A DNA stretch of 64,000 nucleotides, from positions 768,501-832,500 of the forward strand of contig NZ_JALJAZ010000001.1 of NCBI RefSeq assembly GCF_022899245.1, written 5' to 3'. Each line of letters begins with the position of its first letter. Within the stretch, counting starts at the first letter, position 1. The DNA is from Falsirhodobacter halotolerans (lineage in GTDB: Bacteria > Pseudomonadota > Alphaproteobacteria > Rhodobacterales > Rhodobacteraceae). The translations under genes and the position numbers were made by a program. Of the stretch, positions 52,081-62,092 are shown in pieces. The notes beneath the pieces are model-generated. The model searched no databases. It saw nothing but the letters and a program-made list of their open reading frames with translations, and was not told where the DNA came from.

Positions 52081-52447
52081 TCTGGACATCACCATCGGTA
52101 ACAAGACCTTCACCGTCGCCTGTCAGGACGGGCAGGAGCAGTTCCTGCGATCCGCCGCACGTCAGTTGTCCGATCAGGCCGATGCGCTTCTGGGCCAGAT
52201 GGGCCGGATGCCGGCGGAAAAGATGCTGCTCATGGCCGGGCTGATGCTGGCCGACAAGACCATCGGCGTGGAGCAGGAGGTCGCAAACCTGCGCGGACGG
52301 CTGCACGATTACGAAACCCGCCCCGCCCCCGCGCCGGAGCGGATCGAGGTGCCGGTGATTCCGCCGGTCATCACCGAAACCATGGCCGAAATCGCGGCCC
52401 GAGCCGAGGCGATCGCCGAGGCTGTCGAGGAAAAGGCGAAAGCATGA
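52073..52447 (+). CDS. zapA: Cell division protein ZapA
   Basis: ZapA binds FtsZ and bundles its filaments at mid-cell. The 124-residue protein begins LDITIGNKTFTVACQDGQEQFLR, the ZapA globular head. A helix follows (LLMAGLMLADKTIGVEQEV), then a Pro/Ala-rich tail longer than in E. coli. It overlaps the upstream coiled-coil gene and the downstream MliC-like gene by a few bases. Confidence 0.9.
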   Translation: MADLDITIGNKTFTVACQDGQEQFLRSAARQLSDQADALLGQMGRMPAEKMLLMAGLMLADKTIGVEQEVANLRGRLHDYETRPAPAPERIEVPVIPPVITETMAEIAARAEAIAEAVEEKAKA

Positions 52448-52770
52448 GAGTTCTGGCGATCCTGATGCTGACGGCGGGCGTGGCCCATGCCGAAGGCAGC
52501 TACGAGACCGCACGCTACACCTGCGATCGCGGGGTGGAAGTGCCGGTCACCTATGTCAACGCGGACGACCTGTCGGTGGCCGTGCTGAATGTCGAAGGGC
52601 AGCAGATCACCCTAGAGGTGGAAGAGTCCGCGTCCGGCGCACGCTATGGCTGGCCGTCCGACGGGTCCAATTACGTCTGGTGGACCAAGGGGCCGGAGGC
52701 GACGCTGTATTGGAAGGATGGAGAGCAGGGGGGCGAGGAGACGCCGCTCTATACCTGCACCCGGAATTGA
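52444..52770 (+). CDS. MliC-like lysozyme inhibitor domain protein
   Basis: A 108-residue secreted protein with a short signal peptide (MRVLAILMLTAGVAHA). A MliC-type domain follows: ARYTCDRGVEVPVTYVN, the SGARYGW segment, and a final Cys in LYTCTR, giving the usual disulfide pair. Such proteins bind C-type lysozymes or act as envelope beta-barrels of unknown role. It overlaps zapA by ATGA, an unexpected partner. A hairpin terminator follows at once. Confidence 0.82.
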   Translation: MRVLAILMLTAGVAHAEGSYETARYTCDRGVEVPVTYVNADDLSVAVLNVEGQQITLEVEESASGARYGWPSDGSNYVWWTKGPEATLYWKDGEQGGEETPLYTCTRN

Positions 52771-52771
52771 A

Positions 52772-52794
52772 AAAGGGCGCCTCTGGCGCCCTTT
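52772..52794. terminator. Bidirectional terminator between mliC-like and grxD
   Basis: AAAGGGCGCC pairs with GGCGCCCTTT around TCT, with A- and T-runs at both edges. It lies between the two convergent stops. Confidence 0.85.
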
Positions 52795-52795
52795 C

Positions 52796-53167
52796 TTATG
52801 CGTTGGCCTCACGGACCTTTGCCGCGGCGTCCTTGTCGAACGCGATGCCCTTGTCGGCGAACAGGGTATCCAGCTCTCCCGACAGCGTCATTTCGGTGAC
52901 GATGTCGCAGCCGCCCACGAATTCGCCCTTCACATAAAGCTGCGGGATCGTCGGCCAGTCGGAGAAATCCTTGATCCCTTGGCGGATGTCGGCATCGGCC
53001 AGCACGTTCACGTCCTGATAGGCGACGCCCAGATAGTTCAGCACACCCGCCACGCGGCTGGAAAAACCGCATTGCGGCATGTCCTTGGTGCCCTTCATGA
53101 ACAGCACGACGTCGTGGTCGGTGACGGTGCGGCGGATCTGGTCCTGGGCGGTGGTCGTATCGGTCAT
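52796..53167 (-). CDS. grxD: Monothiol glutaredoxin Grx4/GrxD
   Basis: A 123-residue monothiol glutaredoxin. The active site is CGFS near residue 39 in KGTKDMPQCGFS, and WPTIPQLYVKGEFVGGCDIV is the glutathione-binding region. With BolA it forms a [2Fe-2S] complex that senses or delivers iron-sulfur clusters. bolA lies 11 bp upstream on the same strand. The ATG at 53167 follows GAAAGGACA. Confidence 0.95.
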   Translation of the reverse strand: MTDTTTAQDQIRRTVTDHDVVLFMKGTKDMPQCGFSSRVAGVLNYLGVAYQDVNVLADADIRQGIKDFSDWPTIPQLYVKGEFVGGCDIVTEMTLSGELDTLFADKGIAFDKDAAAKVREANA

Positions 53168-53178
53168 GGAATGTCCTT

Positions 53179-53421
53179 TCAGGCCGGGGCTTTGGTGGTC
53201 AGCGCCAGCGCATGGAGTTCGCCGTTCGGGCCGTCCATCTTGCCCTTCAGGCTGGCATAGACGGCACGTTGCTGCTGCACGCGGTTCATGCCCTTGAAGC
53301 TTTCGTCGATCACCTCGGCCGCCCAATGGTTTCCGTCCCCGGCCAGATCGGTGATGGTGATCTTGGCATCGGGAAACCCGTCGCGGATCAAGGCTTCGAT
53401 GTCATGGGCTTCCATTGGCAT
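53179..53421 (-). CDS. bolA: BolA family protein
   Basis: An 80-residue BolA-fold protein. The conserved His lies in HWAAEVIDESFKGMNRVQQQRAVYASLKG. It pairs with the adjacent GrxD in Fe-S handling. Two ATGs, at 53421 and 53415, are possible. It lies 69 bp after purL on the same strand and is probably co-transcribed. Confidence 0.93.
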   Translation of the reverse strand: MPMEAHDIEALIRDGFPDAKITITDLAGDGNHWAAEVIDESFKGMNRVQQQRAVYASLKGKMDGPNGELHALALTTKAPA

Positions 53422-53490
53422 GGGCGTGTCCTTCGCTTTTGCACAGATGTAGCCCCGCCCCCTGCATGGCGCAAGGTGCGGGGGGAGGCC

Positions 53491-55647
53491 TCAGGCCACC
53501 GCGGCTTCGAACGCGGTGCGATAGGTGCGGGACAGATCGGCCAGATCGGCGCTTGCGGTGCCAAGGCGAACGGACTGCCCGCCAAAGCTGCCGACCTGCG
53601 CCACCGGCACGCCCGCCGCGTCGGCCGCCGCCGTCAGCGCGGCCAGATCGGAAGGGGCGATGGCGACCAGATACCGGGCCTGATCCTCACCGAACAGCGT
53701 GGGGATATCGCCTGCGGTCAGCGTCAGGCCAAGGCGCGCCCCTTCGGCCATTTCGAACGCGGCCAGGGCCAGACCGCCGTCCGACAGGTCGGTCGCGGCC
53801 TTCAGGCGGGCGCGGTTGGCGCGCAGGAACTCGCCGTTGCGACGCTCGACCGCCAGATCGACGGGGGGGGCGTCGCCGTCTTCGATCCCCATCTCGGCCA
53901 GCAGGGCGGATTGGCCCAGATGCCCTTCGGTCGCGCCGATCACGACGGCCAGATCGCCCTCGCTCGGCTGGCCCGCGATCAGATCGGACAGGCTGGACAG
54001 CAGCCCCACCGCGCCGATGGTGGGCGTGGGCAGGATGCCTTGGCCGTCGGTTTCGTTATAAAGCGACACGTTGCCCGACACGATGGGCATGTCCAGCGCG
54101 GCCACAGCCTCGCCGATGCCTTTGATCGCGCCGACGAACTGACCCATGATCTCGGGCTTTTCGGGGTTGCCGAAGTTCAGGTTGTCGGTCGTGGCCAAGG
54201 GCCGTGCGCCCACGGCGATCAGGTTGCGATAGGCTTCGGCCACCGCCTGACGTCCGCCTTGCTGCGGGTTCGCCTTGACGTAGCGGGGGGTGACGTCGCT
54301 GGTGAAGGCCAGCGCCTTGTCGGTGCCATGCACCCGCACGACGCCCGCGCCAAGCCCCGGCGCGCGGATCGTGTCGGCCATGACCATGCTGTCATATTGT
54401 TCATACACCCAGGCCTTGTGGGCATAGGAGGGGGAGGCGATCAGCGTCCGCAGCCCGTCGATCGGGTCGATCTGCGGCACGTCGCCCAAGGGGGCGGCGG
54501 CGGGCGTCTCCACCCAGGGGCGGTCGTATTCCGGCGCACTGGAGGATAGCTTCGACAGGGGGATGTCCGCCTTCACCGCGCCGTTGTGCCGGATCAGGAA
54601 CCGGTCCTCGGGGATCGTTTCGCCGACGATGGCGAAATCCAGATCCCATTTGACGAAGATCGCCCGCGCCTCGGCCTCCATATCCGGCTTCAGCACCATG
54701 AGCATCCGCTCCTGGCTTTCGGACAGCATCATCTCATACGCGGTCATGTGGGTTTCGCGCTGGGGCACATTCTCCAGATCCAGCCGGATGCCGAGGCCGC
54801 CCTTGTCGCCCATCTCCACCGCCGAACAGGTCAGGCCCGCGGCCCCCATGTCCTGAATGGAGATGACGGCGCCCGAAGCCATCAGTTCAAGGCACGCTTC
54901 GAGCAGACGCTTTTCGGTGAAGGGGTCGCCGACCTGCACGGTGGGGCGTTTTTCCTCGATCGTGTCGTCGAACTCGGCGCTGGCCATGGTGGCCCCGCCC
55001 ACGCCGTCCCGGCCTGTCTTGGCCCCCAGATAGACGACCGGCATCCCCACGCCCGAGGCGGCGGAGTAGAAGATCGCATCCGCATCGGCCAGACCGGCGG
55101 CAAAGGCGTTGACCAGGCAGTTGCCGTTATAGGCGCGGTGGAAGCGAACCTCGCCCCCCACGGTCGGCACGCCGAAGGCGTTGCCATAGCTGCCGACGCC
55201 CTCGACCACGCCCTTCACCAGATGGCTGGTCTTGGGGTGGGAGGGCACGCCGAAGGACAGCGAGTTCATGGCGGCAATGGGACGTGCGCCCATGGTGAAG
55301 ACGTCCCGCAGGATGCCGCCCACGCCGGTCGCAGCCCCCTGATGCGGCTCGATATAGGACGGGTGGTTGTGGCTCTCCATCTTGAAGATCACGGCCTGCC
55401 CGTCGCCGATATCGACCACGCCCGCATTCTCGCCCGGGCCGCAGATGACTTGCGGACCTGTGGTGGGCAGGGTGCGCAGCCATTTCTTGGACGATTTGTA
55501 GGAGCAATGCTCGTTCCACATCGCGCTGAAGATGCCGAGTTCGGTGAAGGTCGGCTCGCGTCCGATGATGTCCAGAATCCGGGCGTATTCATCCGGTTTC
55601 AGGCCATGGGCGGCGATCAGCTCGGGCGTGATGGTGGGCTCGGACAT
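53491..55647 (-). CDS. purL: Phosphoribosylformylglycinamidine synthase subunit PurL
   Basis: PurL converts FGAR to FGAM in purine synthesis. The 718-residue protein is the small form that needs separate PurQ and PurS, which are not in this window. [14 protein letters not shown] near residue 43, [24 protein letters not shown] near 79, and the [12 protein letters not shown] region near 207 are typical. The ATG at 55647 follows GAGGAAGCC; a start at 55683 is upstream of that box. A small RNA or attenuator-like structure lies just upstream. Confidence 0.97.
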   Translation of the reverse strand: MSEPTITPELIAAHGLKPDEYARILDIIGREPTFTELGIFSAMWNEHCSYKSSKKWLRTLPTTGPQVICGPGENAGVVDIGDGQAVIFKMESHNHPSYIEPHQGAATGVGGILRDVFTMGARPIAAMNSLSFGVPSHPKTSHLVKGVVEGVGSYGNAFGVPTVGGEVRFHRAYNGNCLVNAFAAGLADADAIFYSAASGVGMPVVYLGAKTGRDGVGGATMASAEFDDTIEEKRPTVQVGDPFTEKRLLEACLELMASGAVISIQDMGAAGLTCSAVEMGDKGGLGIRLDLENVPQRETHMTAYEMMLSESQERMLMVLKPDMEAEARAIFVKWDLDFAIVGETIPEDRFLIRHNGAVKADIPLSKLSSSAPEYDRPWVETPAAAPLGDVPQIDPIDGLRTLIASPSYAHKAWVYEQYDSMVMADTIRAPGLGAGVVRVHGTDKALAFTSDVTPRYVKANPQQGGRQAVAEAYRNLIAVGARPLATTDNLNFGNPEKPEIMGQFVGAIKGIGEAVAALDMPIVSGNVSLYNETDGQGILPTPTIGAVGLLSSLSDLIAGQPSEGDLAVVIGATEGHLGQSALLAEMGIEDGDAPPVDLAVERRNGEFLRANRARLKAATDLSDGGLALAAFEMAEGARLGLTLTAGDIPTLFGEDQARYLVAIAPSDLAALTAAADAAGVPVAQVGSFGGQSVRLGTASADLADLSRTYRTAFEAAVA

Positions 55648-55713
55648 GGCTTCCTCGGGCGCTTGAAAGGTCGCTTGCGTCATACGTCACAAGGCGGCGC
55701 GAGGAAAGATGTG

Positions 55714-55797
55714 AAAAAAAAGCCGGGCATGAAGCCCGGCCCAAGTCCAACAGGGAGGTATGAAGTCAGCAATTACAAATCGCCGCCTTCACAATCG
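55714..55797 (-). ncRNA. Candidate small RNA with CCTCCC motif, or purL leader attenuator
   Basis: On the minus strand this stretch forms a hairpin (55761-55791: TGAAG/CTTCA outer, GCAATT/AATCGC inner with one G-U). An unpaired CCTCCC (55753-55758) that could bind Shine-Dalgarno sequences follows, then a textbook terminator GCCGGGC/GCCCGGC (55722-55740) with eight T. It lies between the LysR gene end and the purL start. It resembles anti-Shine-Dalgarno small RNAs described in Rhodobacter. An attenuator for purL, or simply the LysR terminator, are alternatives. The 5' end is a guess. Confidence 0.5.
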
Positions 55798-55875
55798 AAG
55801 GTAGGCTTTGGGCGATTAAATCGCAAGCAAAGTTAGAACGGAGCAGGCGCATATCCGCTATGCGTCGTGCGCATG

Positions 55876-56772
55876 TCAGCCCGTCTGGAGGCGTTTGCGA
55901 TAGGCCGTGATCTCCTCGGTCACGAACTCGCGGAAGGCGGCGATGCGCTTGGAGTGCCGCAGCTCCTCGGGATAGGCGAGGAAGACGGGCACATCGGTCG
56001 AGGACACGTCGGGCAGCACCCGCACCAGATGCGGGAATTCATCGGCCAGATAGTCGGGCAACACGCCGATGCCCAGATGGTTCAGGACCGCCTGCATCAC
56101 CCCGAAATAGTTGTTCACCGTCAGGGTGGAGGGGATGTTGTGGCTCATGAGTTCCGCCACCAGCGAGGCGCCCGCCGACACCTGCGGCGTGCCCGCATGT
56201 TGGCAGATCAGGCGGTGCCGGTTGAAATCGTCCATCGTTTCCGGCGTGCCGTGCTGCGCCAGATAGTCGGGCGTAGCATAGCATTGCATACGGATGGTCA
56301 TCAGACGTTTGCGGATCAGGTCGGCCTGGCTTGGTTCCTTCATGCGGATGGCGACGTCCGCCTCGCGCATCGGCAGGTCCAGCACCCGTTCTTCCAGCAT
56401 CAGGTCGATCTTCAGCGCGGGGTATTTCTGGTAGAGCCGCGTCAGGCGGGGGGCGAGCCACATGGTGCCGAGCCCGATGGTCGTCGTCACGCGCAGCTCG
56501 CCGAAGACCTCATCCTCGCTGTCGCGGATGCGGGCGGCGGCGGCGTCCAGGCGTTTGGCCATGGCGCTGGTGGCGTCAAACAGCAATTCCCCCTGTTCGG
56601 TCAGGATCAGGCCGCGGGCGTGGCGGTGGAACAGGGTGACGTTCAGGCTTTCTTCCAGCGCGCGGATCTGGCGGCTGACCGCCGATTGCGACAGGTGCAG
56701 CACCTCACCGGCATGGGTCAGGCTTCCCGCATCCGCAACCGCGTGAAAAATACGAAGTTTGTCCCAGTCCAT
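55876..56772 (-). CDS. LysR family transcriptional regulator
   Basis: A 298-residue LysR-type regulator. [40 protein letters not shown] is the N-terminal helix-turn-helix. The effector domain has [10 protein letters not shown] and GIGVLPDYL. The ATG at 56772 is used; a frame from 56919 runs through the divergent murI start region. The targets are not evident: murI lies 145 bp away on the other strand. Confidence 0.92.
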   Translation of the reverse strand: MDWDKLRIFHAVADAGSLTHAGEVLHLSQSAVSRQIRALEESLNVTLFHRHARGLILTEQGELLFDATSAMAKRLDAAAARIRDSEDEVFGELRVTTTIGLGTMWLAPRLTRLYQKYPALKIDLMLEERVLDLPMREADVAIRMKEPSQADLIRKRLMTIRMQCYATPDYLAQHGTPETMDDFNRHRLICQHAGTPQVSAGASLVAELMSHNIPSTLTVNNYFGVMQAVLNHLGIGVLPDYLADEFPHLVRVLPDVSSTDVPVFLAYPEELRHSKRIAAFREFVTEEITAYRKRLQTG

Positions 56773-56917
56773 CGGCTCTGTCCCCTGTCCGCATCTACCA
56801 TCTAAGTTGCGCATGGCAGAGTTGCAAACAGAACAAGGCCACGATGGGCGTTCATCCGCGTGGACTTTGTGTCGCATCGGGCATAGGCACGAGGGCGGGA
56901 CCAGAGCGGAGGGGATC

Positions 56918-57730
56918 ATGGCGGTTGGCGTATTCGATTCGGGGCTGGGCGGGCTGACGGTTCTTGCCGCCCTGCAGCATCGGCTTCCGCAGGTGCCCTT
57001 CGTCTATTACGGCGACAACGCGAATGCGCCTTACGGGGTGCGGGATGCGCAGGACATCTATGACCTGACCACCCGCGCCGTGCAGCGTCTTTGGGACGAA
57101 GGCTGCGATCTGGTGGTTCTGGCCTGCAACACCGCCTCTGCCGCCGCGTTGAAGCGAATGCAGGAGACGTGGATTCCCGCCGACAAGCGTGTGCTGGGCG
57201 TGTTCGTCCCGCTGATCGAGGCGCTGACCGAGCGGCAATGGGGCGACAACACCCCCCCGCGCGAGGTGGGGGTGAAGCATGTGGCCCTGTTCGCGACACC
57301 GGCGACGGTGGCCAGCCGCGCGTTCCAGCGGGAACTGGCGTTCCGCGCGATCGGTGTTGATGTGGAGGCGCAGCCCTGCGGCGGCGTGGTCGACGCGATC
57401 GAGGCGGGGGACGACATCCTGGCCGAGGCGCTGGTGCGCAGCCATGTCGAGGCGCTGCTGCGCCGGATGCCGCGCCCCGACGCCGCCGTGCTGGGCTGCA
57501 CCCATTATCCGATGATGGAAACCGTGTTCCGCCGTGCGCTTGGCCCGGATGTCTCGGTCTTTTCCCAGCCCGGTCTGGTTGCGGCGGCGCTGGACGATTA
57601 TCTGGCCCGGCGGCCCGAGTTTGTTGGCGCGGGCACGCAAACGCGGTATCTGACGACCGGCAACCCCGACAGCGTGTCGAACCACGCCACGCGTTTTCTG
57701 CGCCGAGCCGTCCGGTTCGAGGCCGCCTGA
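56918..57730 (+). CDS. murI: Glutamate racemase
   Basis: MurI supplies D-glutamate for peptidoglycan. The 270-residue protein has [12 protein letters not shown] at residues 5-16, [11 protein letters not shown], the first catalytic Cys in [12 protein letters not shown] near residue 70, and the second in LGCTHYPMM near 193. GCGGAGGGG precedes the ATG at 56918; an in-frame start at 56759 lies inside the divergent gene. argC follows 15 bp later. Confidence 0.95.
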   Translation: MAVGVFDSGLGGLTVLAALQHRLPQVPFVYYGDNANAPYGVRDAQDIYDLTTRAVQRLWDEGCDLVVLACNTASAAALKRMQETWIPADKRVLGVFVPLIEALTERQWGDNTPPREVGVKHVALFATPATVASRAFQRELAFRAIGVDVEAQPCGGVVDAIEAGDDILAEALVRSHVEALLRRMPRPDAAVLGCTHYPMMETVFRRALGPDVSVFSQPGLVAAALDDYLARRPEFVGAGTQTRYLTTGNPDSVSNHATRFLRRAVRFEAA

Positions 57731-57745
57731 CACAAAGGATATGAC

Positions 57746-58774
57746 ATGACCCAACGCATCGCCATCCTCGGCGCCTCCGGCTATACCGGCGCGGAACTGG
57801 TGCGCCTGATCTCCACCCATCCGTCGATGCGGATCGTGGCGCTGTCGGGCGACCGCAAGGCGGGCATGGCGATGGGCGACGTGTTCCCGTTCCTGCGGCA
57901 TCTGGACCTGCCCAACCTGTGCAAGATCGAGGAGATCGACTTCTCGAACGTCGATCTGGCCTTCTGCGCTCTGCCCCATGCCACGTCGCAGGCGGTGATC
58001 AAGGATTTGCCGAAGGACCTGAAGATCGTCGATCTGTCGGCCGATTTCCGGCTGCGCGATCCGGCGGAATATCAGAAATGGTATGGCCAGCCCCATGCGG
58101 CGGTGGAGATGCAGGCCGAGGCCGTCTATGGCCTGACCGAATTTTATCGCGACGACATCCGTGCGGCGCGGCTGGTCGCGGGCACGGGCTGCAACGCGGC
58201 CACCGGGCAATACGCCGTGCGCCCGTTGATCGAAGCGGGGGTGATCAATCTGGATGAGATCGTGATGGACCTGAAGAACGGCGTGTCGGGCGCGGGGCGC
58301 AGCTTGAAGGAAAATCTGCTGCACGCCGAACTGTCCGAAGGCTGCAACGCCTATAGCGCGGGCGGCACGCATCGGCATCTGGGGGAATTCGATCAGGAAT
58401 TCTCGAAGGTTGCGGGGCGGCCGGTTCTGGTGCAGTTCACCCCGCATCTGGTGCCGATGAATCGCGGGATTCTGGCCGATGTCTATGTCCGCGGTGAACC
58501 GGCGGCGATCCATCGCGCCCTGGCGGACCGTTATGCGGAGGAGCCGTTCATCCATGTGCTGCCGATGGGCAAACTGCCCTCCAGCCACGATGTGCGCGGG
58601 TCCAACCATGTGCATATCGGCGTGGCGGGGGACCGGATACCGGGGCGGGCGCTTGTGGTGGCCACGTTGGACAACCTGTGCAAGGGATCGTCGGGGCAGG
58701 CGTTGCAGAATGCCAATCTGATGCTGGGTCTGGACGAGACGGCGGGCCTCATGCTGTCCCCCGTCTTTCCCTGA
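57746..58774 (+). CDS. argC: N-acetyl-gamma-glutamyl-phosphate reductase
   Basis: ArgC performs the third step of arginine synthesis. The 342-residue protein starts with the NADP motif [15 protein letters not shown], has the catalytic Cys in [13 protein letters not shown] near residue 150, and HTHRHLGE-like [10 protein letters not shown] near 206. It lies between murI and ccmE on the same strand with 7-15 bp gaps, so all three are probably one transcript. Confidence 0.96.
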   Translation: MTQRIAILGASGYTGAELVRLISTHPSMRIVALSGDRKAGMAMGDVFPFLRHLDLPNLCKIEEIDFSNVDLAFCALPHATSQAVIKDLPKDLKIVDLSADFRLRDPAEYQKWYGQPHAAVEMQAEAVYGLTEFYRDDIRAARLVAGTGCNAATGQYAVRPLIEAGVINLDEIVMDLKNGVSGAGRSLKENLLHAELSEGCNAYSAGGTHRHLGEFDQEFSKVAGRPVLVQFTPHLVPMNRGILADVYVRGEPAAIHRALADRYAEEPFIHVLPMGKLPSSHDVRGSNHVHIGVAGDRIPGRALVVATLDNLCKGSSGQALQNANLMLGLDETAGLMLSPVFP

Positions 58775-58781
58775 GCCGCGC

Positions 58782-59222
58782 ATGAGGGGCCTGAAGAAAC
58801 GCCGCCGGATCCAGATCATCGTCCTGGCCTTCGTCTCGCTAGCGCTGGCGACGGCGCTGGTCGGCTGGTCGATGCGGGACGGGATAAACTTCTTCCGCTC
58901 TCCCAGTCAGGTTCTGAGCGATCCGCCGCGCGACGGCGAGGTGTTCCGCTTGGGCGGGCTGGTGGAGGAAGGCAGTCTGGTCCGGGGGCAGGGCGAAACG
59001 GTGCGGTTCCGCGTGACGGATGGGGGCGCGTCGGTGCCCGCCACCTTTGCCGGCATCCTGCCCGATCTGTTCGGCGAGGGGGAGGGCATGGTCGGCACGG
59101 GCCGGATGGAGAGCGACGTCTTCGTCGCCTCCGAGGTGCTGGCCAAGCACGACGAGACCTACATGCCCAAAGAGGTGGTGGACGCGTTGAAGGAACAGGG
59201 CGTCTATCAACCCGCCGAATGA
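58782..59222 (+). CDS. ccmE: Cytochrome c maturation protein CcmE
   Basis: CcmE is the periplasmic heme chaperone of the system I pathway. The 146-residue protein has one N-terminal membrane anchor (RIQIIVLAFVSLALATALVGW), an OB-fold domain, and the heme-binding His in LAKHDETYMP near residue 126. Other ccm genes are not nearby. A terminator hairpin follows. Confidence 0.95.
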   Translation: MRGLKKRRRIQIIVLAFVSLALATALVGWSMRDGINFFRSPSQVLSDPPRDGEVFRLGGLVEEGSLVRGQGETVRFRVTDGGASVPATFAGILPDLFGEGEGMVGTGRMESDVFVASEVLAKHDETYMPKEVVDALKEQGVYQPAE

Positions 59223-59223
59223 A

Positions 59224-59250
59224 AAAGGACCGGCACGGGGCCGGTCCTTT
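59224..59250. terminator. Bidirectional terminator between ccmE and gltA
   Basis: AAAGGACCGGC pairs perfectly with GCCGGTCCTTT around a five-base loop, with an A-run at the left and a T-run at the right. It lies between the convergent ccmE and gltA stops. Confidence 0.88.
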
Positions 59251-59256
59251 GGGGGG

Positions 59257-60543
59257 TCAGCGGGTGCTGAGGTCGGTGTAATCCCGACGCGCCGGCCCGG
59301 TATAAAGCTGACGCGGGCGCCCGATCTTCAGCGCCGGGTCCGAGATCATCTCTTTCCACTGGCTGATCCAGCCCACCGTGCGCGACAGTGCGAAGATCGG
59401 CGTGAACATCGAGGTGGGGAAGCCCATCGCATCCAGGATGATGCCGGAGTAGAAATCGACGTTCGGGTAAAGCTTCTTGGAGACGAAGTAGTCGTCCTCC
59501 AGCGCGATCCGCTCAAGCTCCTTGGCGACCTGAAGCGTGGGGTTGTTGTGGATCCCCATCAGCTCCAGCACCTCGTCGGCCGATTCCTTCATGACCTTGG
59601 CGCGCGGGTCGAAGTTCTTGTAGACGCGGTGGCCGAAGCCCATCAGGCGGAAGGGATCGTTCTTGTCCTTCGCCTTTTCGATGTATTCGGGGATGCGGTC
59701 CACGGTCCCGATCTCGCGCAGCATTTCCAGACAGGCCTGGTTCGCACCGCCATGCGCCGGGCCCCACAGGCAGGCGATGCCCGCTGCGATGCAGGCGAAG
59801 GGGTTCGCGCCCGACGATCCGGCCAAACGCACGGTGGAGGTGGAGGCGTTCTGCTCGTGATCGGCGTGCAGCATCATGATCCGGTCCATGGCCTTTGCCA
59901 GAACCGGGTTGACCTCATAGGTCTCGGCCGGGACCGAGAAGCACATGTGCAGGAAATTCGACGCGTAATCGAGATCGTTGCGCGGATACACGAAGGGCTG
60001 GCCGATCGCGTATTTGTAGGCCATGGCAGCGATCGTCGGCAGTTTGGCGATCAGGCGGAAGGACGCGACCTCGCGCTGGTGCGGGTCGGTGATGTCCGTG
60101 CTGTCGTGATAGAAGGCCGACATGGCCCCCACGACCCCGACCATCGTCGCCATCGGATGCGCATCACGGCGGAAACCGCGGAAGAAGTTGTGCATCTGTT
60201 CATGCACCATGGTGTGGCGCGTGACCGTGGTGCGGAACTCTTCCATCTGCGCCTGGCTCGGCAGATCGCCGTAGAGCAGCAGGTAGCAGACCTCAAGGAA
60301 GCAGGACTGTTCGGCCAACTGCTCGATCGGGTAGCCGCGATGCAGAAGTTCGCCCTTGTCGCCGTCGATGAAGGTGATGGCGCTGTCGCACGATGCGGTG
60401 GACGTGAAGCCGGGGTCGTAGGTGAACACGTCCAGTTCGCCATACAGCTTGCGGATGTCGAGAACGTCAGGGCCTGCCGTCGGGCTGCGGACGGGCAACT
60501 CCACCGTCTTGTCGCCGAAGGTCAATGAGGCGTTTTTCGTCAT
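59257..60543 (-). CDS. gltA: Citrate synthase (type II, hexameric)
   Basis: GltA condenses oxaloacetate and acetyl-CoA. The 428-residue protein has the family motifs [20 protein letters not shown] near residue 226, [15 protein letters not shown] near 262 with the catalytic His, and [14 protein letters not shown] near 303. The catalytic Asp lies in the following [17 protein letters not shown] region ([19 protein letters not shown]). GAGAGGGATGACCT precedes the ATG. It lies downstream of gltX on the same strand. Confidence 0.97.
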   Translation of the reverse strand: MTKNASLTFGDKTVELPVRSPTAGPDVLDIRKLYGELDVFTYDPGFTSTASCDSAITFIDGDKGELLHRGYPIEQLAEQSCFLEVCYLLLYGDLPSQAQMEEFRTTVTRHTMVHEQMHNFFRGFRRDAHPMATMVGVVGAMSAFYHDSTDITDPHQREVASFRLIAKLPTIAAMAYKYAIGQPFVYPRNDLDYASNFLHMCFSVPAETYEVNPVLAKAMDRIMMLHADHEQNASTSTVRLAGSSGANPFACIAAGIACLWGPAHGGANQACLEMLREIGTVDRIPEYIEKAKDKNDPFRLMGFGHRVYKNFDPRAKVMKESADEVLELMGIHNNPTLQVAKELERIALEDDYFVSKKLYPNVDFYSGIILDAMGFPTSMFTPIFALSRTVGWISQWKEMISDPALKIGRPRQLYTGPARRDYTDLSTR

Positions 60544-60566
60544 AGGTCATCCCTCTCCAGTCGTCG

Positions 60567-60584
60567 GGGGACACATCTGTCCCC
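60567..60584. other. Small hairpin between gltX and gltA
   Basis: GGGGACA pairs with TGTCCCC around a four-base loop within the 69-bp gap. No T-run follows. It could end gltX messages or lie in the gltA leader. Confidence 0.35.
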
Positions 60585-60612
60585 ATATGCGCGCACGGCC
60601 GGGGGATGCGCC

Positions 60613-62010
60613 TTAGGGGGCGCAATCCTCCAACCGGGCGATCGTCTCGTCCCGACCGATGACCAGCATCATGTCGTAAACGCTTGGGGTCGCTGTGCGT
60701 CCGGCCAGGGCGGCGCGGATCGGGGCGGCGAGCTTGCCGAAACCCAGTCCCCGTTCTTCGGCCATGGCGGTCAAAAGCGGCTCCAGATCCTCTCTCGTCC
60801 AGCTAGCACCGCGGAGGCGGTCCGTCAAATCTTTCAGTATGCTACGGGATACGGAATCAAGCGCCGCTTCGGCCTTGTCGTCCCGTTCAACCGGACGGGA
60901 GACGAGGGCGAAACGCCCTTTTTCCAGAAGGTCGGGAAAGGTTTTCGCCCGATCCTTCAGGCAATACAGGCCCGCACGCAACCGCTCGTCCTGAACCGGC
61001 GTCAGGGCCGGCTGCCCGCTGGCATCAAGGAAGGCGGAGAGTTCCCGCATCAGATCGGCGTCGTCCATCATGCCGATATGCTGACCGCAGGTGTGTTCCA
61101 GCTTCTTGAAGTCCAGCCGTGCGGGGGCGCGGCCGATGCCGGAGAGGTCGAACCACTCCATGGCCTGCGCGGTCGTGAAGATCTCATCGTCGCCATGGCT
61201 CCACCCCAGCCGGGCGAGGTAGTTGCGCATTCCGGCGGCGGGGTATCCCATGACCTGATATTCCTCGACCCCCAGGGCGCCGTGGCGTTTGGACAGTTTC
61301 TTGCCGTCCGCGCCGTGAATGAGCGGGATGTGCGCCCAGACCGGCACCGTCCAGCCCATCGCGTCATAGACCATCTGCTGACGGGCCGCGTTGTTGAGGT
61401 GATCGTCGCCGCGGATGACATGCGTGACGCCCATGTCGTGATCGTCCACCACCACGGCCAGCATATAGGTCGGCGTGCCGTCCGAGCGCAGGACGACCAT
61501 GTCGTCCAGCTGGTCGTTGCCGAAGGTCACGTCGCCCTGCACCTCGTCGGCGATGACGGTCTGGCCGTCGCGCGGGGCCTTCATGCGGATGACAAAGGGC
61601 GCGTCGGGGTGGGTTGCGGGATCGGCATCGCGCCACGGGCTTTGAAACAGGGTGGAACGGCCTTCGGCCCGCGCCGCCTCGCGGAAGGCCTCGATTTCGT
61701 CCTGCGTGGAGAAGCATTTATAGGCGGTGCCGGCGTCCAGCATCTGCCGCGCGACCTCCGCATGGCGGTCCTTGCGGTCGAACTGGCTGACAACCTCGCC
61801 GTCCCAGTCCAGTCCCAGCCATGTCAGGCCCTTCAGGATGGCGTCCGTCGCCTCGGGGGTGGAGCGTTCGCGGTCGGTATCCTCGATCCGCAACAGGAAC
61901 TTTCCGCCGCGCCCCCGGGCGTAAAGCCAGTTGAACAGCGCCGTCCGTCCGCCGCCGATATGCAGGTATCCCGTGGGCGAGGGGGCGAAGCGGGTGACGA
62001 TCTCGGCCAT
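60613..62010 (-). CDS. gltX: Glutamyl-tRNA synthetase
   Basis: GltX charges tRNA-Glu. From the ATG at 62010 it has 465 residues, starting [29 protein letters not shown] with the HIGH-equivalent motif. The KMSKS-equivalent is [12 protein letters not shown] near residue 235. An in-frame start at 62136 would overlap the divergent comEC gene. The 82-bp spacer must hold both promoters. Confidence 0.97.
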   Translation of the reverse strand: MAEIVTRFAPSPTGYLHIGGGRTALFNWLYARGRGGKFLLRIEDTDRERSTPEATDAILKGLTWLGLDWDGEVVSQFDRKDRHAEVARQMLDAGTAYKCFSTQDEIEAFREAARAEGRSTLFQSPWRDADPATHPDAPFVIRMKAPRDGQTVIADEVQGDVTFGNDQLDDMVVLRSDGTPTYMLAVVVDDHDMGVTHVIRGDDHLNNAARQQMVYDAMGWTVPVWAHIPLIHGADGKKLSKRHGALGVEEYQVMGYPAAGMRNYLARLGWSHGDDEIFTTAQAMEWFDLSGIGRAPARLDFKKLEHTCGQHIGMMDDADLMRELSAFLDASGQPALTPVQDERLRAGLYCLKDRAKTFPDLLEKGRFALVSRPVERDDKAEAALDSVSRSILKDLTDRLRGASWTREDLEPLLTAMAEERGLGFGKLAAPIRAALAGRTATPSVYDMMLVIGRDETIARLEDCAP

Positions 62011-62092
62011 GCGGATTAACCTTCTGGAAACCATATTCGTGGACATGCTGTGCCTGGATTGATTAGGCAATCGCGCCCAGAAGGACAAGGTG

